Source: Terrimesophilobacter sp044508495
GTDB taxonomy: Bacteria > Actinomycetota > Actinomycetes > Actinomycetales > Microbacteriaceae
Assembly: GCA_044508495.1 (NCBI GenBank)
Contig: JBIQHP010000083.1
Location: forward strand, 1 to 9,700
Direction of reading: 5' to 3'
Length of the DNA: 9,700 bases
The position numbers and the translations under genes were made by a program. Position 1 is the first letter of the stretch. Each line of letters opens with the position of its first letter. Shown one piece after another: positions 1 to 5,861 of this stretch. The notes below the pieces were generated by a model. It was not told the DNA's origin, did no database searches, and saw nothing but the letters and a program-made list of their open reading frames with translations.

Positions 1-902
1 GGAACGGAGGCTCCCGAGCTCACCCCGACCGTCGCCACGCCCTCGAGCCAGGACTGCTCGATCTCGCTCGCGTAGTCGATCCGGTGCGCGGCTCGCGCCC
101 CGTTCTCTCGCGCCACCTCGACGAGTCGCACCGAGTTCGACGAGTTGGCCGAGCCCACGACGATGACGATCTCGGCGGATGCGGCGACCTTCTTGATCGC
201 GACCTGCCTGTTCTGCGTCGCGTAGCAGATGTCGTCGGACGGCGGGTCGCCCAGCCGGGGGAAGCGTTCGCGAAGGCGCCGGACCGTCTCCATGGTCTCG
301 TCGACGCTCAGAGTCGTCTGACTGAGCCAGACGAGATTCTCGGGGTCGCGCACCTCGACGGTGTCCGCGTCCTCCGGCCCGGTCACGAGGATCACGCGAT
401 CCGGTGCATGACCCATCGTCCCCTCGACCTCCTCATGGCCGGCGTGGCCGATGAGCAGGATCTCCGCGCCGCCGCGGGAGAATCGCTCGGCCTCCCGGTG
501 CACCTTCGTCACGAGCGGGCAGGTCGCGTCGATCGCGAGCAGGTCGCGATCGGCAGCCCGTCTCACGACGGCGGGACTGACCCCGTGGGCGGAGAAGATG
601 ACGCGCGAGCCCTGAGGCACCTCGTCGAGATCGTCGACGAAGATCGCGCCCCTCGCCTCGAGCGTCGAGACGACGTGGCGGTTGTGCACGATCTGCTTGC
701 GGACGTAGATCGGAGAGCCGTAGTTCTCGAGCGCTCTCTCGACGGCGACGACGGCACGGTCGACCCCTGCGCAATAGCCGCGGGGCGCAGCGAGCAGCAC
801 TTTCTTGCGCCCGGCGACCGGCACGTCCCTGAGCCGGCCGCGCAGGACGGGCGGCCGGGTGGCCGCGGCGACCGGCCAGGCGGCCCCATTCGAGATCGTC
901 AC
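1..902 (-). CDS. ispH: 4-hydroxy-3-methylbut-2-enyl diphosphate reductase (IspH/LytB), C-terminus cut by window edge
   Basis: IspH carries out the last step of the MEP pathway. This cytosolic [4Fe-4S] enzyme reduces HMBPP to IPP and DMAPP. About 300 codons are present and perhaps 20-40 C-terminal residues lie outside the window. Counting from GTG at 902, the cluster cysteines are C44 (in RGYCAGVDRA), C128 (in DATCPLVTKVH) and C226 (in DDICYATQNRQ). The active-site stretch GHAGHEEVEGT supplies H156 and E158, and H73 lies in IVHNRHVV. The SANSSNS substrate loop is near the C-terminus. The first ~30 residues are variable. In-frame GTG codons occur at 908 and 902, with a stop just upstream and no Shine-Dalgarno. 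I prefer 902 because a TAGACT box ends exactly 6 bases before it, which fits leaderless initiation; 908 is the alternative. The gene is divergent from the exonuclease at 992. The family assignment is certain and the start is probable. Confidence 0.96.
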   Translation of the reverse strand, partial: MTISNGAAWPVAAATRPPVLRGRLRDVPVAGRKKVLLAAPRGYCAGVDRAVVAVERALENYGSPIYVRKQIVHNRHVVSTLEARGAIFVDDLDEVPQGSRVIFSAHGVSPAVVRRAADRDLLAIDATCPLVTKVHREAERFSRGGAEILLIGHAGHEEVEGTMGHAPDRVILVTGPEDADTVEVRDPENLVWLSQTTLSVDETMETVRRLRERFPRLGDPPSDDICYATQNRQVAIKKVAASAEIVIVVGSANSSNSVRLVEVARENGARAAHRIDYASEIEQSWLEGVATVGVSSGASV

Positions 903-908
903 GCTCAC

Positions 909-914
909 AGTCTA
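909..914 (-). promoter_or_regulatory. Putative -10 box of a leaderless ispH promoter
   Basis: TAGACT on the minus strand fits the actinobacterial -10 pattern TANNNT. It lies 6 bases before GTG 902, so transcription would begin at or next to the start codon. No convincing -35 is visible. xseA and xseB show the same box-to-start geometry. Confidence 0.45.
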
Positions 915-955
915 CGAGCGGCGTATCCGGACGACCGGTGGAGGACTGACGCCGT

Positions 956-968
956 CATCCCGTAGCCT
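956..968 (+). promoter_or_regulatory. Putative promoter of the exonuclease-nucleotidyltransferase pair (13-bp repeat copy 1)
   Basis: CATCCCGTAGCCT ends in a TANNNT box (TAGCCT, 963-968). Transcription would start near 975 and leave a ~17-base leader carrying GGGAG (983-987), 4 bases before ATG 992. The same 13 bases recur at 2960-2972 in front of xseA. No clear -35 is seen. The 48 bases between this box and the opposing ispH box hold nothing else I recognise. Confidence 0.45.
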
Positions 969-991
969 GTTGCCTGAGTGACGGGAGCCCC

Positions 992-1567
992 ATGGCCGAA
1001 ACACTGATCAGCGTCGACGTGGAGACGGCGGGTCCGCATCCGAGCGGCTACTCTCTGTTGTCGATCGGGGCCTGCCTCGCCGACGACCCGGCCCAGGGGT
1101 TCTACGTCGAGCTCAAACCCGTCAACGAGGCGATCACGACCGAGGCGCTCTCGATCGGCGGCCTCACGCTCGAGCATCTGACCGAGAGCGGGGTCGATCC
1201 CGCCGAGGCGATGACCCGCTTCGAGGACTGGGTCGCCGGGGTCGTCCAGGAGGGCGACGTCCCGGTGTTCCTGGGCTTCAACGCCGCCTTCGACTGGATG
1301 TTCGTGTGCGACTACTTCCAGCGGTACCTCGGCCGGAACCCCTTCGGCCACACGGCGATCGACATCAAGTCGTACTACCTCGGCCTGGCCGGCGGCTCCT
1401 GGGCCGAGACGAGCCTGCGCTTCCTCTCCCCCCGCTACCTGGACGGACGGCCGCTCTCGCACAACGCCCTGGGCGACGCCCGGGATCAGGCCGCACTCTT
1501 CGCCGCGATCGCGGCCGACGCGCAAACCCGGCGGATCCCGCCGACGACGAAACGGAGAAAGTCATGA
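992..1567 (+). CDS. DEDDh-family 3'-5' exonuclease (DnaQ-like)
   Basis: The protein has 191 residues and is a single RNase-T/DnaQ-fold domain. All catalytic motifs are visible: ExoI VDVET (D9, E11), ExoII GFNAAFDWMF (D101) and ExoIII HNALGD (H157, D162). The H-x4-D spacing marks the DEDDh subgroup. Such enzymes remove nucleotides from 3' ends using two metal ions; the substrate (DNA or RNA) cannot be read from the sequence. There is no signal peptide or membrane segment, so it should be cytosolic. The tail is basic (TTKRRKS). The ATG at 992 has GGGAG 4 bases upstream. The stop overlaps the next start as ATGA (1564-1567), so the two proteins are probably translationally coupled and may act together. 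It is unlikely to be the Pol III epsilon subunit, because it is short and sits beside a nucleotidyltransferase-like gene. Confidence 0.88.
   Translation: MAETLISVDVETAGPHPSGYSLLSIGACLADDPAQGFYVELKPVNEAITTEALSIGGLTLEHLTESGVDPAEAMTRFEDWVAGVVQEGDVPVFLGFNAAFDWMFVCDYFQRYLGRNPFGHTAIDIKSYYLGLAGGSWAETSLRFLSPRYLDGRPLSHNALGDARDQAALFAAIAADAQTRRIPPTTKRRKS
1307..1323 (+). repeat. 17-bp direct repeat, copy 1 (inside exonuclease gene)
   Basis: TGCGACTACTTCCAGCG is identical to 1897-1913. Both copies are read in the same phase and encode CDYFQR. The copies are 590 bases apart. Recombination between them would fuse the exonuclease N-terminus in frame to the nucleotidyltransferase C-terminus. Confidence 0.8.
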
Positions 1568-2895
1568 CCACCACGCCATCCGCCGACAACACCGCCGACG
1601 TCAAGCGCCTGGTCGAGTCCGCGAAGCGACTGGGTTTCGAGATCAAGGAGGAGGACACCCTCCGCTGGATGAACTCGATCGCCCAGGAGGCCGCGGGCGG
1701 CGATCTCGTCGTCGACACCGCGAGCGGCGCCTTCGGCCACCGGGTCGCGATGCTCGACTTCAGCCCGCGGGATCTCGAGCGCTTCCGGCGTTTCGGCAAG
1801 ATCGTCGAGGTCACCGGCCCCGCACCCGAGGTCGAGAGCGCCCTGGCGATCTCGGGCTCCGCGGCGCAGTCCAAGATCCAGTCCTTTCCCGGTGACTGCG
1901 ACTACTTCCAGCGCCTCAACATCAAGGCGCCCACGCGCGAGGCGGCCTGCGCCATGATGGCGCGACTCATGCGGGAGAAGGTGCTCACGACCCGTCAGGG
2001 GGACACCTACCAGTTCCTCGAGGCCAAGCTCGGCAGCTACCCCGTCGACGGCACCCATGCCGGGAAGTCGGTGCGCAAGGGCAGCCCGATCAGCTGGACC
2101 TTCGACGAGATCGAGGCCGGCGAACTGCGTGTCGACGGCCCGGATGGCGAGCTCGTCCTGCGCTGGGACGAGGTCGCCCTCGATCCCGGATGGTGCAAGC
2201 TCGACTGGGTCGTGAGCGATCCCGAGCGCCGGCAGCTCTCCAACGCGAGCAACGTCATCGATGTCACCTGGGAGGCGCCGGACGGCGAGATCGTCTCGCT
2301 CGACGGCTATCTCGACGCGTTCTTCCAGGAGGTCTACCTCGACGCAGAGGATGTGCCGACGTTCGCCAAGGTCGCGAAGTTCGTCTCCGACGACGCCCTC
2401 GACAACTACGTCGAGCAGCTCGAGCGGGAGGTGCGCAAGTACCTCACCGACCACCTCAACTACGGCAAGGCCGCCAAGCGGATGTACAACGTCTTCCGGC
2501 TCTCCGGGAAGCACCTCGAGGCCGCCTACGTACGCGAGCTCTTCGACGAGCCGACGACGATCCTCTACCAGGTGTGGTCGCTCATCTCGACCCTCGAGAA
2601 TGCGACCCAGCCGGGTTCGTCGATCCCGATCGACGCCGTGCAAGCCCAGGCCGACTCGCTCATCCTCGACGTCATCAAGGCCCTCGAGGGCGAGGAGGAG
2701 ACCGAGATCGTCAAGGCCCTGCTCCAGCTCAGGCAGTCGCTCGAGCTCCAGGACACCGGCGAGAAGCGCATCGCCGAGGTCGAGGCGGCGCAGACCCGCG
2801 TCATCAACGTCATCAACACCTTCTTCCACGACAAGCTCACCGGCATGCCGACGATCAACAGCTACATCGAGGAGATCCAGCGCGCCGGAGCATGA
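1564..2895 (+). CDS. Uncharacterised protein, probable polymerase-beta-fold nucleotidyltransferase
   Basis: The protein has 443 residues and I do not recognise a named family. Residues 96-115 read as ISGSAAQSKIQSFPGDCDYF. This fits the nucleotidyltransferase-fold signature G-[GS]-x(9-13)-D-h-D: GS at 98-99, eleven residues, then D111 and D113. A third metal-binding acid could be D214 in CKLDWVV. Residues ~1-45 and ~265-443 look helical, while ~175-250 looks beta-rich. There is no signal peptide or membrane segment. From memory, predicted nucleotidyltransferases of giant DNA viruses carry a similar GS..K.Q..P.D.D motif; I could not verify this. The ATG at 1564 has GGAG at 1554-1557 and overlaps the exonuclease stop by 4 bases, so coupled expression is likely. 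Adding or transferring nucleotides opposite a 3' trimming partner is inference. The reading frame is certain, the fold probable and the substrate unknown. Confidence 0.75.
   Translation: MTTTPSADNTADVKRLVESAKRLGFEIKEEDTLRWMNSIAQEAAGGDLVVDTASGAFGHRVAMLDFSPRDLERFRRFGKIVEVTGPAPEVESALAISGSAAQSKIQSFPGDCDYFQRLNIKAPTREAACAMMARLMREKVLTTRQGDTYQFLEAKLGSYPVDGTHAGKSVRKGSPISWTFDEIEAGELRVDGPDGELVLRWDEVALDPGWCKLDWVVSDPERRQLSNASNVIDVTWEAPDGEIVSLDGYLDAFFQEVYLDAEDVPTFAKVAKFVSDDALDNYVEQLEREVRKYLTDHLNYGKAAKRMYNVFRLSGKHLEAAYVRELFDEPTTILYQVWSLISTLENATQPGSSIPIDAVQAQADSLILDVIKALEGEEETEIVKALLQLRQSLELQDTGEKRIAEVEAAQTRVINVINTFFHDKLTGMPTINSYIEEIQRAGA
1897..1913 (+). repeat. 17-bp direct repeat, copy 2 (covers the DxD motif)
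   Basis: This is identical to 1307-1323. Here the shared CDYFQR includes the second Asp of the proposed nucleotidyltransferase D111-C-D113 motif. Confidence 0.8.
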
Positions 2896-2921
2896 GGCGA
2901 TGGCCATTTCCGGTCATCGCC
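2896..2921 (+). terminator. Hairpin immediately after the nucleotidyltransferase stop codon
   Basis: GGCGATGGCC (2896-2905) pairs with GGTCATCGCC (2912-2921), giving a 10-bp stem with one G-U pair and a 6-base loop. It begins on the base after TGA 2893-2895. There is no U-tract. U-poor hairpins are often proposed as actinobacterial terminators, but a 3'-end stabiliser is equally possible. Confidence 0.45.
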
Positions 2922-2933
2922 GTGACGCCGGCA

Positions 2934-2956
2934 CCGACCGTCGTCCCGGCGGTCGG
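2934..2956 (+). terminator. Second hairpin between the exonuclease pair and xseA
   Basis: CCGACCG (2934-2940) pairs perfectly with CGGTCGG (2950-2956) around a 9-base loop. It lies 13 bases after the first hairpin and just before the xseA promoter box. It could be a tandem terminator insulating xseA, or a protein-binding inverted repeat upstream of that promoter. It has no U-tract. Confidence 0.35.
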
Positions 2957-2959
2957 AAG

Positions 2960-2972
2960 CATCCCGTAGCCT
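2960..2972 (+). promoter_or_regulatory. Putative leaderless xseA promoter (13-bp repeat copy 2)
   Basis: CATCCCGTAGCCT is identical to 956-968. TAGCCT (2967-2972) is a TANNNT box ending 7 bases before ATG 2980, so the mRNA would begin at or next to the start codon. The intervening AACCTCC holds no Shine-Dalgarno. No clear -35 is visible. Confidence 0.5.
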
Positions 2973-2979
2973 AACCTCC

Positions 2980-4212
2980 ATGACCGATGCGCCTTCGACC
3001 AGCGAGAGCCCGTGGCCGGTCGCGATCCTCGCCGACAAGCTCAAGGGCTGGATCGACCGCCTCGGCACGGCATGGGTCGAGGGCGAGATCACCCAGTGGG
3101 GCGCCTCGGGCGGCAACGTCTACGGCAAGCTCAAGGACCTCGAGGCCGACGCGACGGTCGGGTTCACGATCTGGTCGTCGGTGCGCTCGAAGCTCCCGGA
3201 CGACCTCAAGCAGGGCGACCGCGTCGTCGCGCTGCTCAAGCCCAACTACTGGGTCAAGGGCGGGACGCTCTCGATGCAGGTCTTCGAGATGCGGCACGTC
3301 GGCATCGGCGACCTCCTCGAACGGCTCGAGAAGCTGCGGCAGAAGCTCGGCGCCGAGGGGCTCTTCGACGCCGACCGCAGGAAGGCGCTGCCCTTCCTCC
3401 CGCACTGCGTCGGGCTCGTGACGGGCAAGGACTCCGACGCCGAGAAGGACGTGCTGCGCAACGCCCAGCTGCGCTGGCCCTCGGTGTCCTTCCGGGTCGT
3501 GCACGCGGCGGTGCAGGGCGATCGCGCGGTCGGCGAGGTCGTCACCGCCCTCCGCACGCTCGACGCCGATCCGGAGGTGGACGTCATCATCGTCGCGCGC
3601 GGCGGCGGCGACTTCCAGAACCTGCTCGTGTTCAGCGACGAGACGCTCGTGCGCGCCGCCGCCGAATGCTCGACACCGCTCGTGAGCGCCATCGGCCACG
3701 AGAACGACCGGCCACTGCTCGACGACGTCGCAGACCTGCGCGCCTCGACGCCCACGGATGCGGCGAAGCGGGTCGTCCCGGATGTCGCGGAGGAGCTCAG
3801 CCGAGTGCAGCAGGCGCGCTCGCGGATCGCCGTGCGCATGACCGGGCTCCTGACGACCGAGATCGACCGGATCGGCCAGTTGCGCACCCGGCCCGCCCTC
3901 GCGAGTCCGGCCTGGATCGTCGACGTACGCTCCGAGGAGCTCACGCGTCAGGTCGCGAGGGGTGCGGAGCTCGTCGACCGGCTCCTCGAGCGCGCCGGCA
4001 CCTCGGTCGCCGAGCTCACCGGCCGGCTGCGCGCCCTCTCGCCGCAGCGCACGCTGGACCGCGGTTACGCGATCGCCCAGCTGCCGGGCGGCGCCGTGCT
4101 GCGTCGGGCCGCGGATGCCGTGGCCGGCACTCCCCTCCTCCTCACCCTCGCCGACGGCACGCTCGGCACCACGGTGGACGCCGCCGCGCCGGCCGGCCGC
4201 GAGGGTCGATAG
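2980..4212 (+). CDS. xseA: Exodeoxyribonuclease VII large subunit
   Basis: XseA is the catalytic subunit of exonuclease VII, which degrades single-stranded DNA from both ends and works in mismatch repair and recombination with several XseB subunits. The length of 410 residues is normal. An N-terminal OB-fold (~12-108) precedes the nuclease domain (~130 on). Conserved stretches are GLVTGKDSDAEKDV (146-159), IIVARGGGDF (203-212), SAIGHENDRPLLDDVADLR (236-254) and the C-terminal LDRGYAI (359-365). D157, R207, H240 and D243 align with the E. coli catalytic residues D155, R205, H238 and D241 as I recall them, all with a constant offset of two. ATG 2980 is chosen because it lies 7 bases after a TAGCCT box and no Shine-Dalgarno is present. 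The xseB start follows 9 bases after the stop. Confidence 0.97.
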   Translation: MTDAPSTSESPWPVAILADKLKGWIDRLGTAWVEGEITQWGASGGNVYGKLKDLEADATVGFTIWSSVRSKLPDDLKQGDRVVALLKPNYWVKGGTLSMQVFEMRHVGIGDLLERLEKLRQKLGAEGLFDADRRKALPFLPHCVGLVTGKDSDAEKDVLRNAQLRWPSVSFRVVHAAVQGDRAVGEVVTALRTLDADPEVDVIIVARGGGDFQNLLVFSDETLVRAAAECSTPLVSAIGHENDRPLLDDVADLRASTPTDAAKRVVPDVAEELSRVQQARSRIAVRMTGLLTTEIDRIGQLRTRPALASPAWIVDVRSEELTRQVARGAELVDRLLERAGTSVAELTGRLRALSPQRTLDRGYAIAQLPGGAVLRRAADAVAGTPLLLTLADGTLGTTVDAAAPAGREGR

Positions 4213-4215
4213 GCT
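4210..4215 (+). promoter_or_regulatory. Putative leaderless xseB promoter overlapping the xseA stop codon
   Basis: TAGGCT fits TANNNT and its first three bases are the xseA stop codon. GTG 4222 lies 6 bases after the box, the same spacing as in ispH. The intervening GGGATC is a poor Shine-Dalgarno at too short a distance. This could give xseB its own transcript in excess of xseA. Readthrough from xseA is also likely. Confidence 0.45.
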
Positions 4216-4221
4216 GGGATC

Positions 4222-4485
4222 GTGGCTACCGCATCCGAGAAGACCGCAGTCGATGTCGCCGGGCTGAGCTACGAGCAGGCCCGCGACGAGCTCGTCAAGG
4301 TCGTGAACGAGCTCGAGCAGGGCTCGTCGACCCTCGAGGAGTCGCTCGCCCTGTGGGAGCGTGGCGAGGCGCTCGCTCAGCGTTGCGAGGAGTGGCTCAT
4401 CGGCGCGAAGGCCAGACTCGACGCCGCGCGCGGCACTGCGCAGTCCGGCACCGCGCAGTCCGGCACCGCGGCTCCGTCGGCATGA
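4222..4485 (+). CDS. xseB: Exodeoxyribonuclease VII small subunit
   Basis: XseB is the small helical subunit that assembles in several copies on XseA. It has 87 residues, close to family size. The two-helix core SYEQARDELVKVVNELEQG (16-34) followed by TLEESLALWERGEAL (37-51) is characteristic, and the second helix continues to about residue 70 (AKARLDAARG). The C-terminus is a low-complexity tail with three GTA(Q/A) units from a 15-bp tandem repeat, beyond the conserved core. The start is GTG at 4222, 9 bases after the xseA stop. It is not preceded by a good ribosome binding site but is correctly placed behind a TAGGCT box. The order xseA-xseB supports joint function. Confidence 0.95.
   Translation: MATASEKTAVDVAGLSYEQARDELVKVVNELEQGSSTLEESLALWERGEALAQRCEEWLIGAKARLDAARGTAQSGTAQSGTAAPSA
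4432..4476 (+). repeat. 15-bp tandem repeat, three copies, in the xseB tail
   Basis: Units at 4432-4446, 4447-4461 and 4462-4476 follow GGCACYGCGCAGTCC. The first two differ at one base and the third has diverged at its 3' half. They encode GTAQS-GTAQS-GTAAP. The unit length is a multiple of three, so copy-number change would keep the frame. Confidence 0.85.
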
Positions 4486-4509
4486 CACCGCGGGCATGAG
4501 GGCGCAGGC

Positions 4510-5163
4510 ATGATGGCGCAGAAGCAGCCGCCCGTGGTCGCGGAGCTCGGTCGTCCGGAGACCCCGGAGGAGACCGCCGCTCGCAGAGCCGAGACCTCCC
4601 GTCGCCACCGCGAGGGCCAGACGCTGCTCAACCTCGGCCTCGCGCTCGTCGCCTCGCTCGTGGTCGTGCTCGTCACCGTCCTCGTCGTCGTGCGCCCCGA
4701 CCCCCCGGCGCGCGAGCCCGTCGACTACCGCGGGATCGCCGCCGAGGCCGGTGCCGTCACCGGCCTCGCCGCTCCGGCGCTCCCCGAGGGCTGGAGCGCG
4801 AACGCGGCGACCTTCACGGCGTCGCCGGCCGACGACGTCGCCGCCTGGTACGTCGGCTTCGTCACTCCGAAGGGGCAGTTCGTCGCCGTGCGCCAGGGCA
4901 TCGACGCGAACCCCACCTGGCTGTCGAACCAGCTCTCCGGCCGGGCGGCGACCGGCACGTCCGTCGTCGACGGCGTCACCTGGCAGGTCTACGACCATCG
5001 CACCGCCAAGGACGTGGGCAACCTGGCCTACGCCATGACCACGACGGGCGCGGCGGACGCCTCCGGGGTCGCGAGCAGCTTCGTGCTGTTCGGGACGGCG
5101 GCGGCCGACGAGTTCGAGATCCTGGCCGAAGCGCTCGCTCCGACCATCACTATCGGCCGGTGA
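4510..5163 (+). CDS. DUF4245 family membrane-anchored protein
   Basis: The protein has 217 residues. A charged cytoplasmic N-terminus (~1-38, rich in E and R) is followed by one transmembrane helix (~39-61, LNLGLALVASLVVVLVTVLVVV) and an extracytoplasmic domain of ~150 residues. The layout and the region after the helix (RPDPPAREPVDYRGIAAEA) match actinobacterial DUF4245 proteins, whose biochemical function is not known to me. No cysteine or lipobox is seen. The start is ATG 4510 (MMAQK), with GAGGG at 4498-4502 seven bases upstream; ATG 4513 is possible. The gap to xseB is 24 bases, so it probably shares the xse transcript. In M. tuberculosis a DUF4245 protein (Rv1100) also lies in the stretch between fum-glpX and xseA-xseB, which supports the identification. 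Confidence 0.85.
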   Translation: MMAQKQPPVVAELGRPETPEETAARRAETSRRHREGQTLLNLGLALVASLVVVLVTVLVVVRPDPPAREPVDYRGIAAEAGAVTGLAAPALPEGWSANAATFTASPADDVAAWYVGFVTPKGQFVAVRQGIDANPTWLSNQLSGRAATGTSVVDGVTWQVYDHRTAKDVGNLAYAMTTTGAADASGVASSFVLFGTAAADEFEILAEALAPTITIGR

Positions 5164-5191
5164 TCGGCCCCAGCACGAAGAGGATGCCACG

Positions 5192-5833
5192 ATGACGACG
5201 CCCACGACGACACCGGCGAAGGCCTGGCGCGAGATGGTACGGGGCAATGGGCGATTCATCGCCGGCGAGCCACGGCATCCGCGCCAGGACGTCGAACGGA
5301 GGGGCGAACTCCTCGGCACGCAGACCCCGCACGCCGCGCTGTTCGGCTGCAGCGACTCGCGGCTCGCCGCGGAGATCATCTTCGACAAGGGCCTCGGCGA
5401 TCTCTTCGTCGTGCGCAACGCCGGCCAGATCAACTCCGACTCGGTCATCGGCTCCCTCGAGTACGCGGTCGAGATCCTCGGGGTTCCGCTCATCGTCGTG
5501 CTCGGCCATGACGAGTGCGGGGCGGTGAGCGCGGCGATCGACTGCCAGGGGCCGGATGCGCCGCCGATCCCGCCCCACATCCGAAGCCTCATCGACCCCA
5601 TCACGGATGCCGTCCGGCGCGTGCGCGAACGCCACCCCGGCGACGACCCGCTCGACCCGACCGAGGTCGGCCGCGAGCACCTCCGCGACACCGTCGCCGG
5701 GCTCGTCGCCGGCTCCGAGCTCATGAGCGAGGCCATCGCGGCGGGTACGCTGGCTATCGTCGGTGCGAACTACCGACTCCTCGAAGGACTCGCCGTGCCC
5801 GACGTCATCGTCGGCGATGTGCAGTCCGCCTGA
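5192..5833 (+). CDS. Beta-class carbonic anhydrase
   Basis: The protein has 213 residues. It interconverts CO2 and bicarbonate in the cytosol using one zinc ion per subunit. The zinc ligands and catalytic dyad are all present: CSDSR gives C53, D55 and R57, and GHDECGA gives H106 and C109. VVRNAGQI (73-80) and SLEYAVEILGV (88-98) are further family signatures. There is no signal peptide. ATG 5192 has GAAGAGG at 5177-5183, eight bases upstream. Only 28 bases separate it from DUF4245, and fumC begins 28 bases after its stop, so the three are probably cotranscribed. Bicarbonate supply to anaplerotic carboxylation could explain the link with fumarase; this is inference. A neutral 213-residue beta-CA is typical and nothing suggests inactivation. 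Confidence 0.96.
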   Translation: MTTPTTTPAKAWREMVRGNGRFIAGEPRHPRQDVERRGELLGTQTPHAALFGCSDSRLAAEIIFDKGLGDLFVVRNAGQINSDSVIGSLEYAVEILGVPLIVVLGHDECGAVSAAIDCQGPDAPPIPPHIRSLIDPITDAVRRVRERHPGDDPLDPTEVGREHLRDTVAGLVAGSELMSEAIAAGTLAIVGANYRLLEGLAVPDVIVGDVQSA

Positions 5834-5845
5834 CCACCACCGCAT

Positions 5846-5851
5846 GAAGGA
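5846..5851 (+). promoter_or_regulatory. Ribosome binding site selecting the fumC start
   Basis: GAAGGA lies 10 bases before GTG 5862 and overlaps the region just after ATG 5844. It would be inside the coding region if translation began at 5844. It therefore favours GTG 5862 as the start. Confidence 0.55.
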
Positions 5852-5861
5852 TGTCACGACC

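Noticed and set aside
84..965. 293-codon plus-strand open frame over ispH
   Set aside because: It lies antisense to a frame with all IspH cysteines and active-site motifs, and its arginine/aspartate-rich product has no domain. It is a GC-driven shadow.
1306..1563. Upstream extension of the nucleotidyltransferase frame to ATG 1306
   Set aside because: It would overlap most of the exonuclease catalytic domain in another frame and has arginine/proline-rich shadow composition. ATG 1564 has GGAG and a 4-base overlap.
2434..2514. RX4-6H-like strings (RKYLTDH and RLSGKH) in the helical C-terminus of the nucleotidyltransferase, suggesting an MNT-HEPN fusion
   Set aside because: The residue after the arginine is not the usual polar N/D/H and the two strings are only about 20 residues apart. 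Such matches arise easily by chance in charged helices. Worth revisiting only if a structure shows a HEPN bundle.
1486..2907. 473-codon minus-strand open frame antisense to the nucleotidyltransferase gene
   Set aside because: The sense frame has a ribosome binding site, ATGA coupling and a recognisable motif. The antisense product is a repetitive leucine/aspartate/arginine string without motifs.
2971..5736. 921-codon minus-strand open frame antisense to xseA, xseB, DUF4245 and carbonic anhydrase
   Set aside because: Although very long, it runs against four recognisable genes and its product is low-complexity. Long antisense frames are expected where third positions are almost always G or C.
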